DNA of 64,000 bases from positions 368,290 through 432,289 of the forward strand of contig BNBX01000004.1 of assembly GCA_014656175.1 (NCBI GenBank), in the 5' to 3' direction. Shown in pieces: positions 18,641 through 27,334 of the stretch (its first letter is position 1; each line of letters opens with the position of its first letter). A program made the position numbers and the translations under genes. A model generated the notes under the pieces. That model was not told the origin of the DNA and did no database searches. It saw only the letters and a list, made by a program, of their open reading frames with translations. This DNA is from Streptomyces werraensis (GTDB lineage Bacteria; Actinomycetota; Actinomycetes; Streptomycetales; Streptomycetaceae).

Positions 18641-19225
18641 TCAGCACCAGCGTGGCGCGGGACCGATGGTGTCGATGTACCGGGCCGGGCCCCAGGCCCA
18701 GGTGCCGTCGGTGAGCAGGTACCAGAGCGGGTTGCCGTCCACCTTGTCGCCCGGCACCTTGCAGAAGATCGAGACGACGTCGCCCTTGTGGGCGTACCGG
18801 ATGACCTGCGAGCCGCGCTGCGGGGCGCTGCGCAGGGCCAGCTTCTGGGCCGTCACCACGCCGCGGTACTGGCCCTGGTCGCCGTGGTTCCCGCCGGCCT
18901 GGTTGCCGCCGCCGCTCTGGTTCCCGCCGCTGCTCTGGTTGCCGGACTGGTCGCCCCAGTCGCCGCCGTTGCCGCCCTGGTCGCCTCCGCCCTGCTGGGC
19001 GTTGCCGCCGGCCTGCTGGTAGGAGCCGGTGTTGTTGCTGTTGCTGTGGCCGCTCTGGTTGCTCTGGTTGTTCTGGCCGCTCTGGTTGTTCTGATGGCCC
19101 TGGCCCTGGCCCGGGTCGTCGGCGGCGAGGGCGGGGGCGACGGCGGTCGCGACCGCCAGGGCGCCGGCGGCGAGAGCTATGGGCAGGCGGCGGGTCAGCG
19201 GGGGACGCGGGCGCCGTAGGGACAT
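18641..19225 (-). CDS. Secreted SH3-domain protein with Gly/Asn/Gln-rich linker
   Basis: A 194-residue exported protein. A signal peptide (basic SLRRPRPPLTRR, hydrophobic core, cleavage near ALAADD) precedes an 80-residue low-complexity region rich in Gly, Asn, Gln and Ser. The C-terminal bacterial SH3-like domain contains LALRSAPQRGSQVIRYAHKGD, FCKVPGDKVDGNPLWYLLTDG and WAWGPARYIDTI (as pieces), with a final Cys residue. Such domains bind wall peptides. GGAGGT precedes ATG 19225, deciding the start. The repetitive linker is encoded by CTGGTTGCC-like repeats. Confidence 0.82.
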   Translation of the reverse strand: MSLRRPRPPLTRRLPIALAAGALAVATAVAPALAADDPGQGQGHQNNQSGQNNQSNQSGHSNSNNTGSYQQAGGNAQQGGGDQGGNGGDWGDQSGNQSSGGNQSGGGNQAGGNHGDQGQYRGVVTAQKLALRSAPQRGSQVIRYAHKGDVVSIFCKVPGDKVDGNPLWYLLTDGTWAWGPARYIDTIGPAPRWC

Positions 19226-19375
19226 GGCAGTACCTCCATGGGGGGAGACAACAGGTCGAAGGTGACTTGTCGCCACATTAGGAGCGCCCTTCGGCGCCCG
19301 CCCGCCCTGCTGCGCCATCGGAGAGGACGCTCCGCCTACCGGGTCACACGCCTCGGCGCGGCAGGCGGCCCTCCG

Positions 19376-19945
19376 TCACTCCGTCAGTTCCTCCAGCATC
19401 CGCGCCGTGGCGAGCCCCGCCCGCAGGTAGTCGACGAACAGGCCGTTGTGCAGCGCCCAGGAGGAACGGCGGGACCGGATCAGCCGGATCGCCTCCTCGG
19501 CCGGACGGCCCCTGCGGATCAGCGTGTGCGCGACCACCAGGCCCGAGCGGTTGTAGCCGTGGAAGCAGCGGACCAGGACCGTACGGCCCGCGTCCAGGGC
19601 GTCGCACGCCGCCTCGGCCAGCCGGATCACGCCCGCGAGCTGGGTGCCGTCGAGCGGGCCGTCCGGGACGGGCCACACCTGGTGCTCGACCCCGGGATCG
19701 GGGCCGTACCCCGGCAGCCGCAGCAGCGTCTGCACCAGGTCGAACTGCCGGTGCACCACCACCGGCTCCACCCGGCCCGAGGGCCGCGCGACCTCGTGCC
19801 CGCCCATCCACAGGCCCGGCTCGATCTCGTCCCAGGGGCTGTCCGGAGCCGGTACGTCGGGTTGACTCTCGCGGGTACGCAACGGCGCCTCCCACTCCTC
19901 ACCGCCCAACTCCTGTCCACGGTATCCGGCTTCTTGCCTCCGCAT
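19376..19945 (-). CDS. Dual-specificity protein phosphatase
   Basis: A 189-residue cytosolic phosphatase of the DSP superfamily. The signature CX5R loop is intact: VRCFHGYNRSGLVVAHTLI, with nucleophilic Cys and Arg. A WPVPDGPLDG segment upstream corresponds to the general-acid loop. The phospho-substrate is unknown. I chose ATG 19945 (MRRQEAGYRG); the same frame is open for more than 3 kb upstream only because of GC bias. It is divergent from the NERD-like gene, with start codons only 37 bases apart. Confidence 0.85.
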   Translation of the reverse strand: MRRQEAGYRGQELGGEEWEAPLRTRESQPDVPAPDSPWDEIEPGLWMGGHEVARPSGRVEPVVVHRQFDLVQTLLRLPGYGPDPGVEHQVWPVPDGPLDGTQLAGVIRLAEAACDALDAGRTVLVRCFHGYNRSGLVVAHTLIRRGRPAEEAIRLIRSRRSSWALHNGLFVDYLRAGLATARMLEELTE

Positions 19946-19982
19946 CACCCCGCCTGTTCCCATGGAGGCGGGGTGATGGCGC

Positions 19983-20786
19983 ATGGACGGACCGCGCGTC
20001 GTGCCGGCCCGCCGGCACGGCAGGGACTGGCTCCACGTACGCCTCCCGGACGGCAGGAACATCGCCTGGTACGACCGTGAGGCGGCCCGTGTGCACCTGC
20101 TCGACGCCGAGCACGAGGAGGAGGTGCTCGCCGCCCTGGGCCCGTATCTCACCGGCCCGGTCGCCGTCGGCCCGCCCCCCGTCCCCACCCCCGCCGACCT
20201 CGCGCGGCTCTCCCTCCACCCCGACGACGACCTCGCCCCGAACCGTCCCGGCGAGGCCCTGCTCGCCGACCTGGACCGCGCCCCCGGACCGGCCCGCCGC
20301 CTGCGCCCGGACCCGCGCCGCGCGGAACTGGACGCGCAGCGGACGGTGGGCGACGCCCTCGACGCCATGGACGGCGCCGGCTGGCACGCCCTCCACTCCC
20401 TGCCGCTCCCCGGCGGCCACCGCGTCCACCACCTGCTGATCGGCCCCGGCGGCCTGTACGCCCTGCATGTCCGGTCCGCCCACCGGCAGCGGGTGACCGT
20501 CGCGGAGCCCCAGGTGCGCATCGGCCGGCGCCCGCCCGAGCCCGTGCTGCACCGGGTGCGCGCCGACGCCGACCGGGCCGCCCACACCCTCACCGCCGAG
20601 GTGCGCCCGGTGCTGGTCCTGGCCGGCGCCCGCCGTCTGACGGTCGCCGCCGTGCCGCGCGGGGTGCGGATCCTGACGGACGCGGACGTGCATGGGCTGG
20701 CCCGGGGCGGAGGTGTGCTGAAGCCCGCCGACGTCGAGGCGCTGTACGCGGCGGCGCGGGACCGCAGGACATGGGCGGGGCTGTGA
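19983..20786 (+). CDS. NERD-like domain protein
   Basis: A 267-residue protein. The C-terminal half resembles the nuclease-related NERD domain: AQRTVGDALDAMDGAGWHALHSL, HHLLIGPGGLYALHV and VRPVLVLAG, in pieces. In NERD proteins the strand before GPGG carries Asp and the following strand Lys; here these look like His (HHLLIG) and Arg (HVRSA), so nuclease activity is doubtful. The N-terminal half (about 1-110) is unrecognised. It is divergent from the dual-specificity phosphatase. Confidence 0.65.
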   Translation: MDGPRVVPARRHGRDWLHVRLPDGRNIAWYDREAARVHLLDAEHEEEVLAALGPYLTGPVAVGPPPVPTPADLARLSLHPDDDLAPNRPGEALLADLDRAPGPARRLRPDPRRAELDAQRTVGDALDAMDGAGWHALHSLPLPGGHRVHHLLIGPGGLYALHVRSAHRQRVTVAEPQVRIGRRPPEPVLHRVRADADRAAHTLTAEVRPVLVLAGARRLTVAAVPRGVRILTDADVHGLARGGGVLKPADVEALYAAARDRRTWAGL

Positions 20787-20815
20787 GGACGCGGGGCTGA
20801 CGGCCGCGGAGGGTC

Positions 20816-20894
20816 GGGTGGCGGTCCCGTGGGGGCCGGGTGGCGGTCCCGCGGGAAGCCGGGTGGCGGTCCCGTGGAGGGCCGGGTGGCCGTC
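20816..20894. repeat. Tandem repeat, about 23 bp, 3.5 copies
   Basis: GGGTGGCGGTCCCGTGG-type units follow each other at 20816, 20838 and 20861, with a partial fourth at 20884 that runs into the 3' end of the LigD-type gene. Units differ at a few positions. It lies between the convergent NERD-like and LigD-type genes. There are no spacers, so this is not a CRISPR array. Confidence 0.75.
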
Positions 20895-21774
20895 AGGGCA
20901 GCGTGCCCGCCTCGTCCGGGTCCAGCAGCGGCGCCAGCAGGTCGCCGAAATCCTGCAGCCGTGGGGGGATGTCGGGCGCTTGCAGCGCCATCCCGCCCGG
21001 CGACCGGCATTCCTCGACCTCCTGCCAGGTCACCGGCGCGGACACGAGCGGCTCGGCGCGCGCCCTCAGGGTGTAGGGGGCGGCCGTGGTCTTGCGCGCC
21101 GCGTTCTGGCTCCAGTCGACGAAGACCTTCCCCGGCCGCAGGCTGCGCTTCATCTGGTGCAGCACCAGCCGGGGCATCGCCTTCTCCGCCTCCACGGCCA
21201 GCGCCTTCGCATACTCGGACACCTGTTCGGAAGAGGAGCCGTGGACCGCCGTCAGCAGATGCAGCCCCTTCGACCCGGACGTCTTCGCGTACGCCTCGAA
21301 CCCGTCCGCGGCCAGCCGCTCCCGCAGCCACAGCGCCACCTCGCAGCAGTGCACGACCGTCGCGGGCGGCCCCGGGTCCAGGTCGAACACGATGCGGTCC
21401 GCCTGCTCCGGGCCGGTGATCCGCCACTGGTGGGTGTGGAACTCCGCGACCAGGTTCGCCGCCCACATCAGGCTCGGCAGATCCTCCACCAGCACCATCC
21501 GTGCGGGCCCCTCCGACCTCGGCACCTCGGCGGTGGTGACCCAGTCGGGCGTACCGGGCGGCACGTTCTTGGTGAAGAACACCTGCCCGTCGGGCCCGTC
21601 CGGATAGCGCAGGAACGACACCGGCCGCTCCCGCAGATGCGGCAGCAGCACGTCGGCCACGGTCGCGTAGTAGTGCAGGACCTCCGCCTTGGTGAAGCCG
21701 GTGGCGGGATACAGCACCTTCTCCAGATTGCTGAGCGGGAGCCGTCGCCCCTCCACCTCCGTGATGGGAGCCAT
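20893..21774 (-). CDS. LigD-type non-homologous end-joining polymerase
   Basis: A 293-residue archaeo-eukaryotic primase-fold polymerase, equivalent to the POL domain of LigD but stand-alone. Landmarks are LSNLEKVLYP near the N-terminus, FFTKNVPPGTPDW, the catalytic metal site FDLDPGPP, TSGSKGLHLL and KVFVDWSQN. It fills gaps and adds ribonucleotides at broken ends. It is divergent from ku, 73 bases apart, the usual NHEJ pairing; ligase and phosphoesterase parts are not in this window. Confidence 0.93.
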   Translation of the reverse strand: MAPITEVEGRRLPLSNLEKVLYPATGFTKAEVLHYYATVADVLLPHLRERPVSFLRYPDGPDGQVFFTKNVPPGTPDWVTTAEVPRSEGPARMVLVEDLPSLMWAANLVAEFHTHQWRITGPEQADRIVFDLDPGPPATVVHCCEVALWLRERLAADGFEAYAKTSGSKGLHLLTAVHGSSSEQVSEYAKALAVEAEKAMPRLVLHQMKRSLRPGKVFVDWSQNAARKTTAAPYTLRARAEPLVSAPVTWQEVEECRSPGGMALQAPDIPPRLQDFGDLLAPLLDPDEAGTLP

Positions 21775-21847
21775 ACGATGAGAATCTCACGCAAACCATG
21801 ACAAAGGCCCCGATATCGATCGGCAGACGACCGGAGAGGTGCTGCAC

Positions 21848-22861
21848 GTGAGGTCCATCTGGAACGGCGCGATCTCGTTCGGGCTGGTCAGCATCCCGAT
21901 CAAGCTGGTGAACGCCACCGAGAACCATTCGATCTCCTTCCGTCAGATCCACACCGAGGACGGCGGCCGGATCCGCTACCGGAAGTTCTGCGAGCTGGAG
22001 GACCGCGAGGTCAGCAGCCAGGAGATCGGCAAGGGCTACGAGGACGCGGACGGCACGATCATCCCGATCACCGACGAGGATCTGGCCGGGCTGCCGATCC
22101 CGACCGCCAAGACGATCGAGATCGTCGCCTTCGTGCCCGAGGACCGCATCGACCCGCTCCAGATGGACGCCGCCTACTACCTCCAGGCGGGCGGGGCCCC
22201 CGCGGCGAAGCCGTACACCCTGCTGCGGGAGGCGCTGAAGCGGAGCAAGAAGGTCGCGATCACCAAGTACGCCCTGCGCGGGCGGGAGCGGCTCGGCATG
22301 CTGCGCGTGGTCGGCGACGCGATCGCCATGCACGGCCTGCTGTGGCCCGACGAGGTCCGCGCCCCCGAGGGCGTCGCGCCGGACACCGACGTCACCGTGC
22401 GGGACAAGGAGCTGGACCTCGCGGACGCGCTGATGGACACGCTCGGTGAGGTCGACCTGGAGGACCTGCACGACGAGTACCGCGAGGCGGTGGAGGAGGT
22501 CGTCGCCGCGAAGGCCTCCGGCGAGACCCCGCCGGAGGCGCCGGCCCCGGAGGCCGGCGGCGGCAAGGTCCTGGACCTGATGGCGGCCCTGGAGAACAGC
22601 GTCCGGGCGGCCCGCGAGTCCCGGGGCGAGGACGCGGAGGTCAAGCAGCTCCCGCAACGCAAGACGAGCCGCTCGTCGCCGAAGGACACGGGGGGCAAGA
22701 AGTCGACGTCGACGGCGAAGAAGAAGGCGACGTCCTCGCCGAGGAAGTCGACGTCGAAGACGTCGAAGACGAGCCAGACGGAGAAGAAGGCGACGGCGAA
22801 GAAGACGCCGGCGAAGAAGTCCCCGGCGAAGAAGACGGCGTCCCGCAAGCGCTCGGCTTGA
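21848..22861 (+). CDS. ku: Ku DNA end-binding protein
   Basis: A 337-residue bacterial Ku. The core begins RSIWNGAISFGLVSIPIKL and continues with a beta-barrel (IRYRKFCELEDREV, PYTLLREAL). From about residue 260 the tail is very Lys/Ala/Ser/Thr-rich (KKATAKKTPAKKSPAKKT), like the extended basic tails of other actinobacterial Ku proteins that enhance DNA binding. GTG 21848 with GGAGAGG upstream is preferred to GTG 21839. Ku homodimers thread onto double-strand ends and recruit LigD. Confidence 0.95.
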   Translation: MRSIWNGAISFGLVSIPIKLVNATENHSISFRQIHTEDGGRIRYRKFCELEDREVSSQEIGKGYEDADGTIIPITDEDLAGLPIPTAKTIEIVAFVPEDRIDPLQMDAAYYLQAGGAPAAKPYTLLREALKRSKKVAITKYALRGRERLGMLRVVGDAIAMHGLLWPDEVRAPEGVAPDTDVTVRDKELDLADALMDTLGEVDLEDLHDEYREAVEEVVAAKASGETPPEAPAPEAGGGKVLDLMAALENSVRAARESRGEDAEVKQLPQRKTSRSSPKDTGGKKSTSTAKKKATSSPRKSTSKTSKTSQTEKKATAKKTPAKKSPAKKTASRKRSA

Positions 22862-23286
22862 CCCGCCTGGGTCGTGGGGGCGGGCGTCGCGCCTGCGGTG
22901 GGGGGTGGTGCGGGGCCGCGGTGGGGGTGGTCGTCCTCGGTCCGGCGCGATGAGGGCGTCGACAACGGGGAGGGCGCGGACGCGCCGGCCGCTGCGGGCG
23001 CCCACCCCCACCCCGTCCCCTCCCCGCCGAGCGCGGCAACACCTTCCGCACCCCGCGGGCATGCGTGACCCTCCGCACCCCGCGGGCATGCGTGACCCTC
23101 CGCACCCCGCGGGCATTCGTGCCGCCTGGGGCGGCACGGGTGGGCGCGGCGGCACCTCGCTGGCGCCGAGGTGCGCCGACTCCCCCCGGCCCGCACCCAC
23201 GCCGGTGCCTGTTGTCGTCGCCGACTGCGGGCAGCACCTCGTTGGCGCCGAGGCGCAACACTCCCCGATGCCCTGGGCAAAGCGCG
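22862..23286. repeat. Gene-free region with a 27-bp tandem repeat
   Basis: The 425 bases between convergent ku and the ketosynthase gene hold no gene. From 23046 to 23125 a 27-base unit (CCGCACCCCGCGGGCATGCG, then TGACCCT) occurs almost three times. Further on, two related blocks, CACCTCGCTGGCGCCGAGGT at 23152 and CACCTCGTTGGCGCCGAGGC at 23235, each contain an inverted repeat (CACCTCG/CGAGGTG in the first). Termination between convergent genes is the likely role. Confidence 0.7.
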
Positions 23287-25062
23287 TTACGCCACCCGCC
23301 GCAACGCCAGCACCGCGTTGTGCCCACCGAAGCCGAACGAGTTGCTGAGAACCAGATCGCCCGTCTCCGGCAGCGGACGCGGGGCGTCACGGACGACGTC
23401 CAGGTCGATCCCGTCGTCCACCTCCCCACACCCCACCGTCGGCGGCACCGTCCGATGGTGCAGCGTCAGCACCGCGGCCACCGCCTCGACCCCGCCCGCG
23501 GCCCCCTGCAGATGCCCCAGGTGCCCCTTCAGCGCGGTCACCGGGACGTCCTGTCCGCCCAGCACCCGCCGCAGCGCCCGCGCCTCAGCGAGGTCCCCCT
23601 CCACCGTGGCGGTGGCGTGGGCGTTCACGTGGACGACGTCGGCCACCTCGCCGCCCGCGTCCCGCACGGCCCTCCGCAGCGCGAGCGCGATGCCCTCGCC
23701 GGACGGGTCCGGGGCCGCGACGTGGTGGGCGTCAGCGGACAGCCCCCATCCCGCCGCCTCGCAGTAGATCCGCGCCCCCCGCGCCCGGGCGTGCTCCTCG
23801 GACTCCAGCACCAGCACCCCCGCGCCCTCACCGTTGACGAACCCGTCCCGGTCCTTGGCGAAGGGACGCGACGGCGACCCCGCCGACGGATCACCCTCCG
23901 CCAGCGCCCGCATCGCCGCGAACGACGCCATGATCGCGGGAGTGATCACCGCCTCGGCGCCGCCGGCCAGCGCGACGTCGACCCGCCCGTACCGGATCCG
24001 GTCGACGGCCTGCCCGATCGCCTCGGTGCCGGAGGCGCAGGCGCTGGTCACGGTGCGCGCCTCACCGGTGATGTGCAGGTCGAGGGAGACCTGTGAGGCC
24101 GCCTGCGACGGCACGGTCATCGGGGTGGTGAGCGGGGACACGCCTCGCGGCCCGCGGTCCCGCAGCTTCCGGTCACCGCCGACCAGCACCGACGCGTCCC
24201 CGAGGATCGCGCCGAGGCTGACTCCGACCCGCTCCGGGTCCAGCCCGCTCTCGCGCGTGCCGCTCTCGGCGTACCCGGCGTCGGCCCACGCCTCGCGCGC
24301 GGCCAGCACCGCGAACTGCGCGGCCCGGTTCATCCGGCGCGCCGCCTGCCGGGGCAGCAGCGAGGCCGGGTCCACGGGCACCGTGCCCGCGGTCCGCACC
24401 GGCAGGCCGTCGAACTCCGGGTCCGTCAACTCTCGTATCCCGTGCCGCCCTTCGAGCAGCCCGTCCCACAGCTCGCCGGCGCCCACGCCCAGCGGGGTGA
24501 CCGCGCCGAGCCCGGTGACCACCACGCGCCGGGGCCCGGCCGCCCGCGCCTGACGCACAGGGCGCGGCTCGTGCCGTACGACCGTGCCCTCGCGGCCGGC
24601 GTCGGCGGCCCAGCGGCGCACCTCCGCGTCGGTCGCCGCCCGGGCGTCGGCGGACTCCGCGGTGTCCCGGTGCCAGGCGCCCCAGCGGCGTACGTACGTC
24701 ACCTCGGCGGCCAGCGGGTCCACCGCCCGCAGGACGGTCAGCCTGTCGCCGTCGCGGAACTCCACGCCCGCCAGGGACTCCGGCTCCACCAGCGGCACCG
24801 CGGCCGCGTCGACCCGCCGCCCGGCGACGGTCACCGTCTGCTCGCGCCGCAGGTCCTCCTCGTGGTCCACCCCGCCGAGCGGCGGCCGCAACGTGACCCG
24901 GATCACCTCGGGGGAGACGGGCAGCGTGTGCGTGACGACGTGCCAGCGGCGCTCGGCCGCGTCCTCGGGGGTCAGGGCGAACAGATCGCCGGGGACCACC
25001 TCCGCGGCGGTCACCTCGTAGGGCCGTATGGGTACTTCAGGCATTTCGGGGGAGTGGGTCAT
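23287..25062 (-). CDS. Stand-alone beta-ketoacyl synthase with N-terminal extension
   Basis: A 591-residue protein. From about residue 175 it is a FabF/KASII-type ketosynthase: RRVVVTGLGAVTPLGVG, active-site Cys in TSACASGTEA, His in VNAHATAT, Lys/His in LKGHLGHLQGAAG, and NSFGFGGHN. All catalytic residues are present, so Claisen condensation is expected. The first 170 residues (EVVPGDLFALTPEDAAERRW...) are not a ketosynthase part and I do not recognise them. No acyl carrier protein, chain-length factor or acyltransferase is nearby. ATG 25062 or ATG 25044 could be the start; neither has a strong ribosome site. Confidence 0.85.
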   Translation of the reverse strand: MTHSPEMPEVPIRPYEVTAAEVVPGDLFALTPEDAAERRWHVVTHTLPVSPEVIRVTLRPPLGGVDHEEDLRREQTVTVAGRRVDAAAVPLVEPESLAGVEFRDGDRLTVLRAVDPLAAEVTYVRRWGAWHRDTAESADARAATDAEVRRWAADAGREGTVVRHEPRPVRQARAAGPRRVVVTGLGAVTPLGVGAGELWDGLLEGRHGIRELTDPEFDGLPVRTAGTVPVDPASLLPRQAARRMNRAAQFAVLAAREAWADAGYAESGTRESGLDPERVGVSLGAILGDASVLVGGDRKLRDRGPRGVSPLTTPMTVPSQAASQVSLDLHITGEARTVTSACASGTEAIGQAVDRIRYGRVDVALAGGAEAVITPAIMASFAAMRALAEGDPSAGSPSRPFAKDRDGFVNGEGAGVLVLESEEHARARGARIYCEAAGWGLSADAHHVAAPDPSGEGIALALRRAVRDAGGEVADVVHVNAHATATVEGDLAEARALRRVLGGQDVPVTALKGHLGHLQGAAGGVEAVAAVLTLHHRTVPPTVGCGEVDDGIDLDVVRDAPRPLPETGDLVLSNSFGFGGHNAVLALRRVA

Positions 25063-25499
25063 GGCCGGGCATGCTCTCTTTGGTCCGAACTGTCGTACTG
25101 CGGGCGGTTCCGAGTGTTCTGTACGACTCGCGAACGGGCCACGATCCACTTCTCGAGGTGTCCGATTCGTCCTGGTCTACCAGGCGGGTGACGCGGAACA
25201 CATTCGCCAAGACGCCGATGGATGGGCAGAGTTACCGGGACGTAGTGGCACTGTGGAAAACGTCACGAAGCCCATGTGCGCGGCCGAGGCCGCCCCCGCG
25301 GAACGAGGCGCGCGTCACGTTCCGCACGGCCGCCCCATCGGGCTCCGTCCCCACCGGCACGGCGGTCCGACTGATCCCCGAGGCCGGTTCCGGCGTCTTC
25401 CCACGGGGGCGCGTTCCTCGAAGTACGCGACCTGCCGGGCCGGCCCGCGGGACGGCGGCGGGCGGGCCGCGCAGGCGACCAGAGACTGCGGTGGAGGGC
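25063..25499. other. Intergenic region before the ECF sigma gene
   Basis: About 437 bases between the divergent ketosynthase and sigma factor genes. The sigma frame is open through most of it, but this upstream part has no sigma-like sequence. I see no other gene. GGAAC at 25195-25199 resembles part of ECF promoter -35 boxes, but no convincing matching -10 was found. Confidence 0.45.
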
Positions 25500-26015
25500 A
25501 TGGACGAGGACGAGTTCGACGCTTTCTACGCGGCCGCCTTCCCCCGTCTGACCGGCCAGCTCTTCGCCTTCACCGGGGACCTGGGCGAGGCCCAGGACGT
25601 GGTGCAGGAGGCGTTCGTGCGCGCCTGGGACCGGCGCCACCGGCTGATGGCCGACGAGGCGCCGGAGGCCTGGGTGCGCACCGTCGCCATGCGCCTCGCC
25701 GTCAGCCGCTGGCGCCGTGCGAAGCGCTGGCTGGAACTGGTGCGGCACTCCCCGCCGCCCGAGGCGACGCCCGGACCGGGCCCCGACCGCACCGCCCTGG
25801 TCGCCGCCCTGCGTCAACTCCCGGAATCCCAGCGGATGGCGGTCGTGCTGCACCATCTGTGCGACCTCAGTGTCGAGCAGGTAGCCTCCGAGACCGGCGC
25901 GCCGGTCGGCACCGTCAAGGCCCGCCTGTCCCGGGGGCGGGCGGCACTGGCCCGGCATCTGGCGGTGGACGAGGCCGAGGAGCCGGCCTGGGAGGAGGGC
26001 GGCCGTGTCGGATGA
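25500..26015 (+). CDS. ECF RNA polymerase sigma factor (SigE-like family)
   Basis: A 171-residue extracytoplasmic-function sigma factor. Region 2 is FDAFYAAAFPRLTGQLFAFTG with DLGEAQDVVQEAFVRAWDR; region 4 is RQLPESQRMAVVLHHLCDLSVEQVASETGAPVGTVKARLSRGRAAL (in pieces). ATG 25500 is preceded by GGAGGG. The next gene overlaps by 11 bases and encodes a single-span membrane protein, a likely anti-sigma or accessory partner by position. Confidence 0.9.
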   Translation: MDEDEFDAFYAAAFPRLTGQLFAFTGDLGEAQDVVQEAFVRAWDRRHRLMADEAPEAWVRTVAMRLAVSRWRRAKRWLELVRHSPPPEATPGPGPDRTALVAALRQLPESQRMAVVLHHLCDLSVEQVASETGAPVGTVKARLSRGRAALARHLAVDEAEEPAWEEGGRVG

Positions 26016-26655
26016 ACTCACCGGTGCCCTGCGCGATTTGGCGGCGCTTCACGAGGCACCGCCGCCCCTGCCCGCCGCCGAGCTCCGGGACCGCGCCCGG
26101 CGCCGCTCACGCCGCCGCAGGGCCGGCCTCGCGCTCGGCACCGCGGCCATGGCCGCCTGCGCGGTCACCGTGGTGACCCTCGCCCTGCACACCGACCACC
26201 CCGCCGGGAAACGACACCGCCCCGGCGCCACCCCGGCCACCTCGCCCGTACCCGCCCGGCCCCCCACCGCCTCGGCCCGCGCGCCCCGCCCCTCCGGCCG
26301 GCTCGACGTGGACCTGCGCACCCTCACCCTCGCCGACCGCGTGCTGCGGGTCGACCTGCGCGCCGCCGGCCGCTTCCCGCCCGGCACCCGGCTCACCGTC
26401 GTCGCCCGGATCTCCGGCGCGGTACTCCCGTTGAAGAGCAGGACCGAGGTCCGCGAGGTGAAGGTGCCGTACCTGGTGGAACTGCGCGCCCCCGGCGGCG
26501 AACCCGTCTACGCGGGCGCCCTCTCCTTCGACGCCAAGGTGCTGCGCGCCCTCTCGGGCACCACGGGCTGGGTGGGCCTCAGCGCGCGGGACGCCCAATG
26601 GCTGCACGACCGGCTGCGCGACGGCGACCAGATCGAACTCACGGGCAGCCGTTGA
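26005..26655 (+). CDS. Putative membrane-anchored partner of the ECF sigma factor
   Basis: A 216-residue protein with a cytosolic N-terminus (ELTGALRDLAALHEAPPPLP), a very basic stretch ([12 protein letters not shown]), one membrane helix (about 48-64, LGTAAMAACAVTVVTLAL), a Pro/Ala-rich linker and an outer domain of about 120 residues. The topology is that of an anti-sigma factor, though I see no zinc-binding ZAS motif and the outer domain is unrecognised. The GTG start overlaps the sigma gene, so expression is coupled. Confidence 0.65.
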   Translation: MSDELTGALRDLAALHEAPPPLPAAELRDRARRRSRRRRAGLALGTAAMAACAVTVVTLALHTDHPAGKRHRPGATPATSPVPARPPTASARAPRPSGRLDVDLRTLTLADRVLRVDLRAAGRFPPGTRLTVVARISGAVLPLKSRTEVREVKVPYLVELRAPGGEPVYAGALSFDAKVLRALSGTTGWVGLSARDAQWLHDRLRDGDQIELTGSR

Positions 26656-26659
26656 GAGG

Positions 26660-27334
26660 TCAGCTGACCAGCCCGCGCCGGTACGCATAGACGACCGCCT
26701 GCACCCGGTCCCGCAGCTGCAGCTTGGACAGGATGCGGGACACGAACGTCTTCACCGTCTCCTGGCTGATCACCAGCGCCACCGCGATCTCGCTGTTGGA
26801 CAGCCCGTCCGCGATGAGCCGCAGCACCTCCAGCTCGCGCGGCGTCAGCGGGACCTCCCGGACGCCGTCGTCCTCGGACGGCCGGATCCGGGAGGCGTAC
26901 CGGCCCACGAGCTGCCGGGTCACCTCCGGGTCGAGCAGCGCCGCCCCCGAGGCCACCGTCCGGATGCCGTGCAGCAGCCGGTCCGGCGGCGCGTCCTTCA
27001 GCAGGAACCCGCTCGCCCCCGCGCGCAGCGCCTCGTACACGTACTCGTCCAGGTTGAACGTCGTCACCACGAGCACCTTCACCGGATCCGGCACCCCGGA
27101 TCCGGCCAGCAGCCGGGTCGCCTCGATGCCGTCCAGCACCGGCATCCGCACGTCCATCACCACGACGTCCGGCCGCTTCTTTTCGGCGAGTTCGACGGCG
27201 ATGCGCCCGTCCGCGCACTCGCCGACGACCTCCATGTCGGGCTGGGCGTCGATGATCGTGACCAGCCCGGTGCGCACCAGCATCTGGTCGTCGCAGACCA
27301 CCACCCGTACCGGCCGCGCCGGCGCACCGCTCAC
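26660..27334 (-). CDS. NarL/LuxR-type response regulator
   Basis: A 224-residue response regulator. The receiver has VVVCDDQ, phospho-acceptor Asp in VVMDVRMP, Thr in VTTFN and Lys in LLKDAPP. The C-terminal LuxR HTH reads LTPRELEVLRLIADGLSNSEIA with TVKTFVSRILSKLQLRDR. The GTG start overlaps the kinase stop (GTGA), so the pair is co-translated. It is third in the CPBP-kinase-regulator operon. Confidence 0.93.
   Translation of the reverse strand: MSGAPARPVRVVVCDDQMLVRTGLVTIIDAQPDMEVVGECADGRIAVELAEKKRPDVVVMDVRMPVLDGIEATRLLAGSGVPDPVKVLVVTTFNLDEYVYEALRAGASGFLLKDAPPDRLLHGIRTVASGAALLDPEVTRQLVGRYASRIRPSEDDGVREVPLTPRELEVLRLIADGLSNSEIAVALVISQETVKTFVSRILSKLQLRDRVQAVVYAYRRGLVS

Noticed and set aside
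19376..23200. A 1274-codon open frame on the minus strand
   Set aside because: Only its last 189 codons resemble a protein (dual-specificity phosphatase). The rest runs antisense to NERD-like, LigD-type and ku genes and is open because of GC bias.
23287..25062. Polyketide biosynthetic cluster around the ketosynthase
   Set aside because: No carrier protein, chain-length factor, acyltransferase or tailoring genes flank it.
25071..25499. N-terminal extension of the ECF sigma factor
   Set aside because: The frame is open but the sequence is not sigma-like, and ATG 25500 has a proper ribosome site and begins region 2 at the usual distance.
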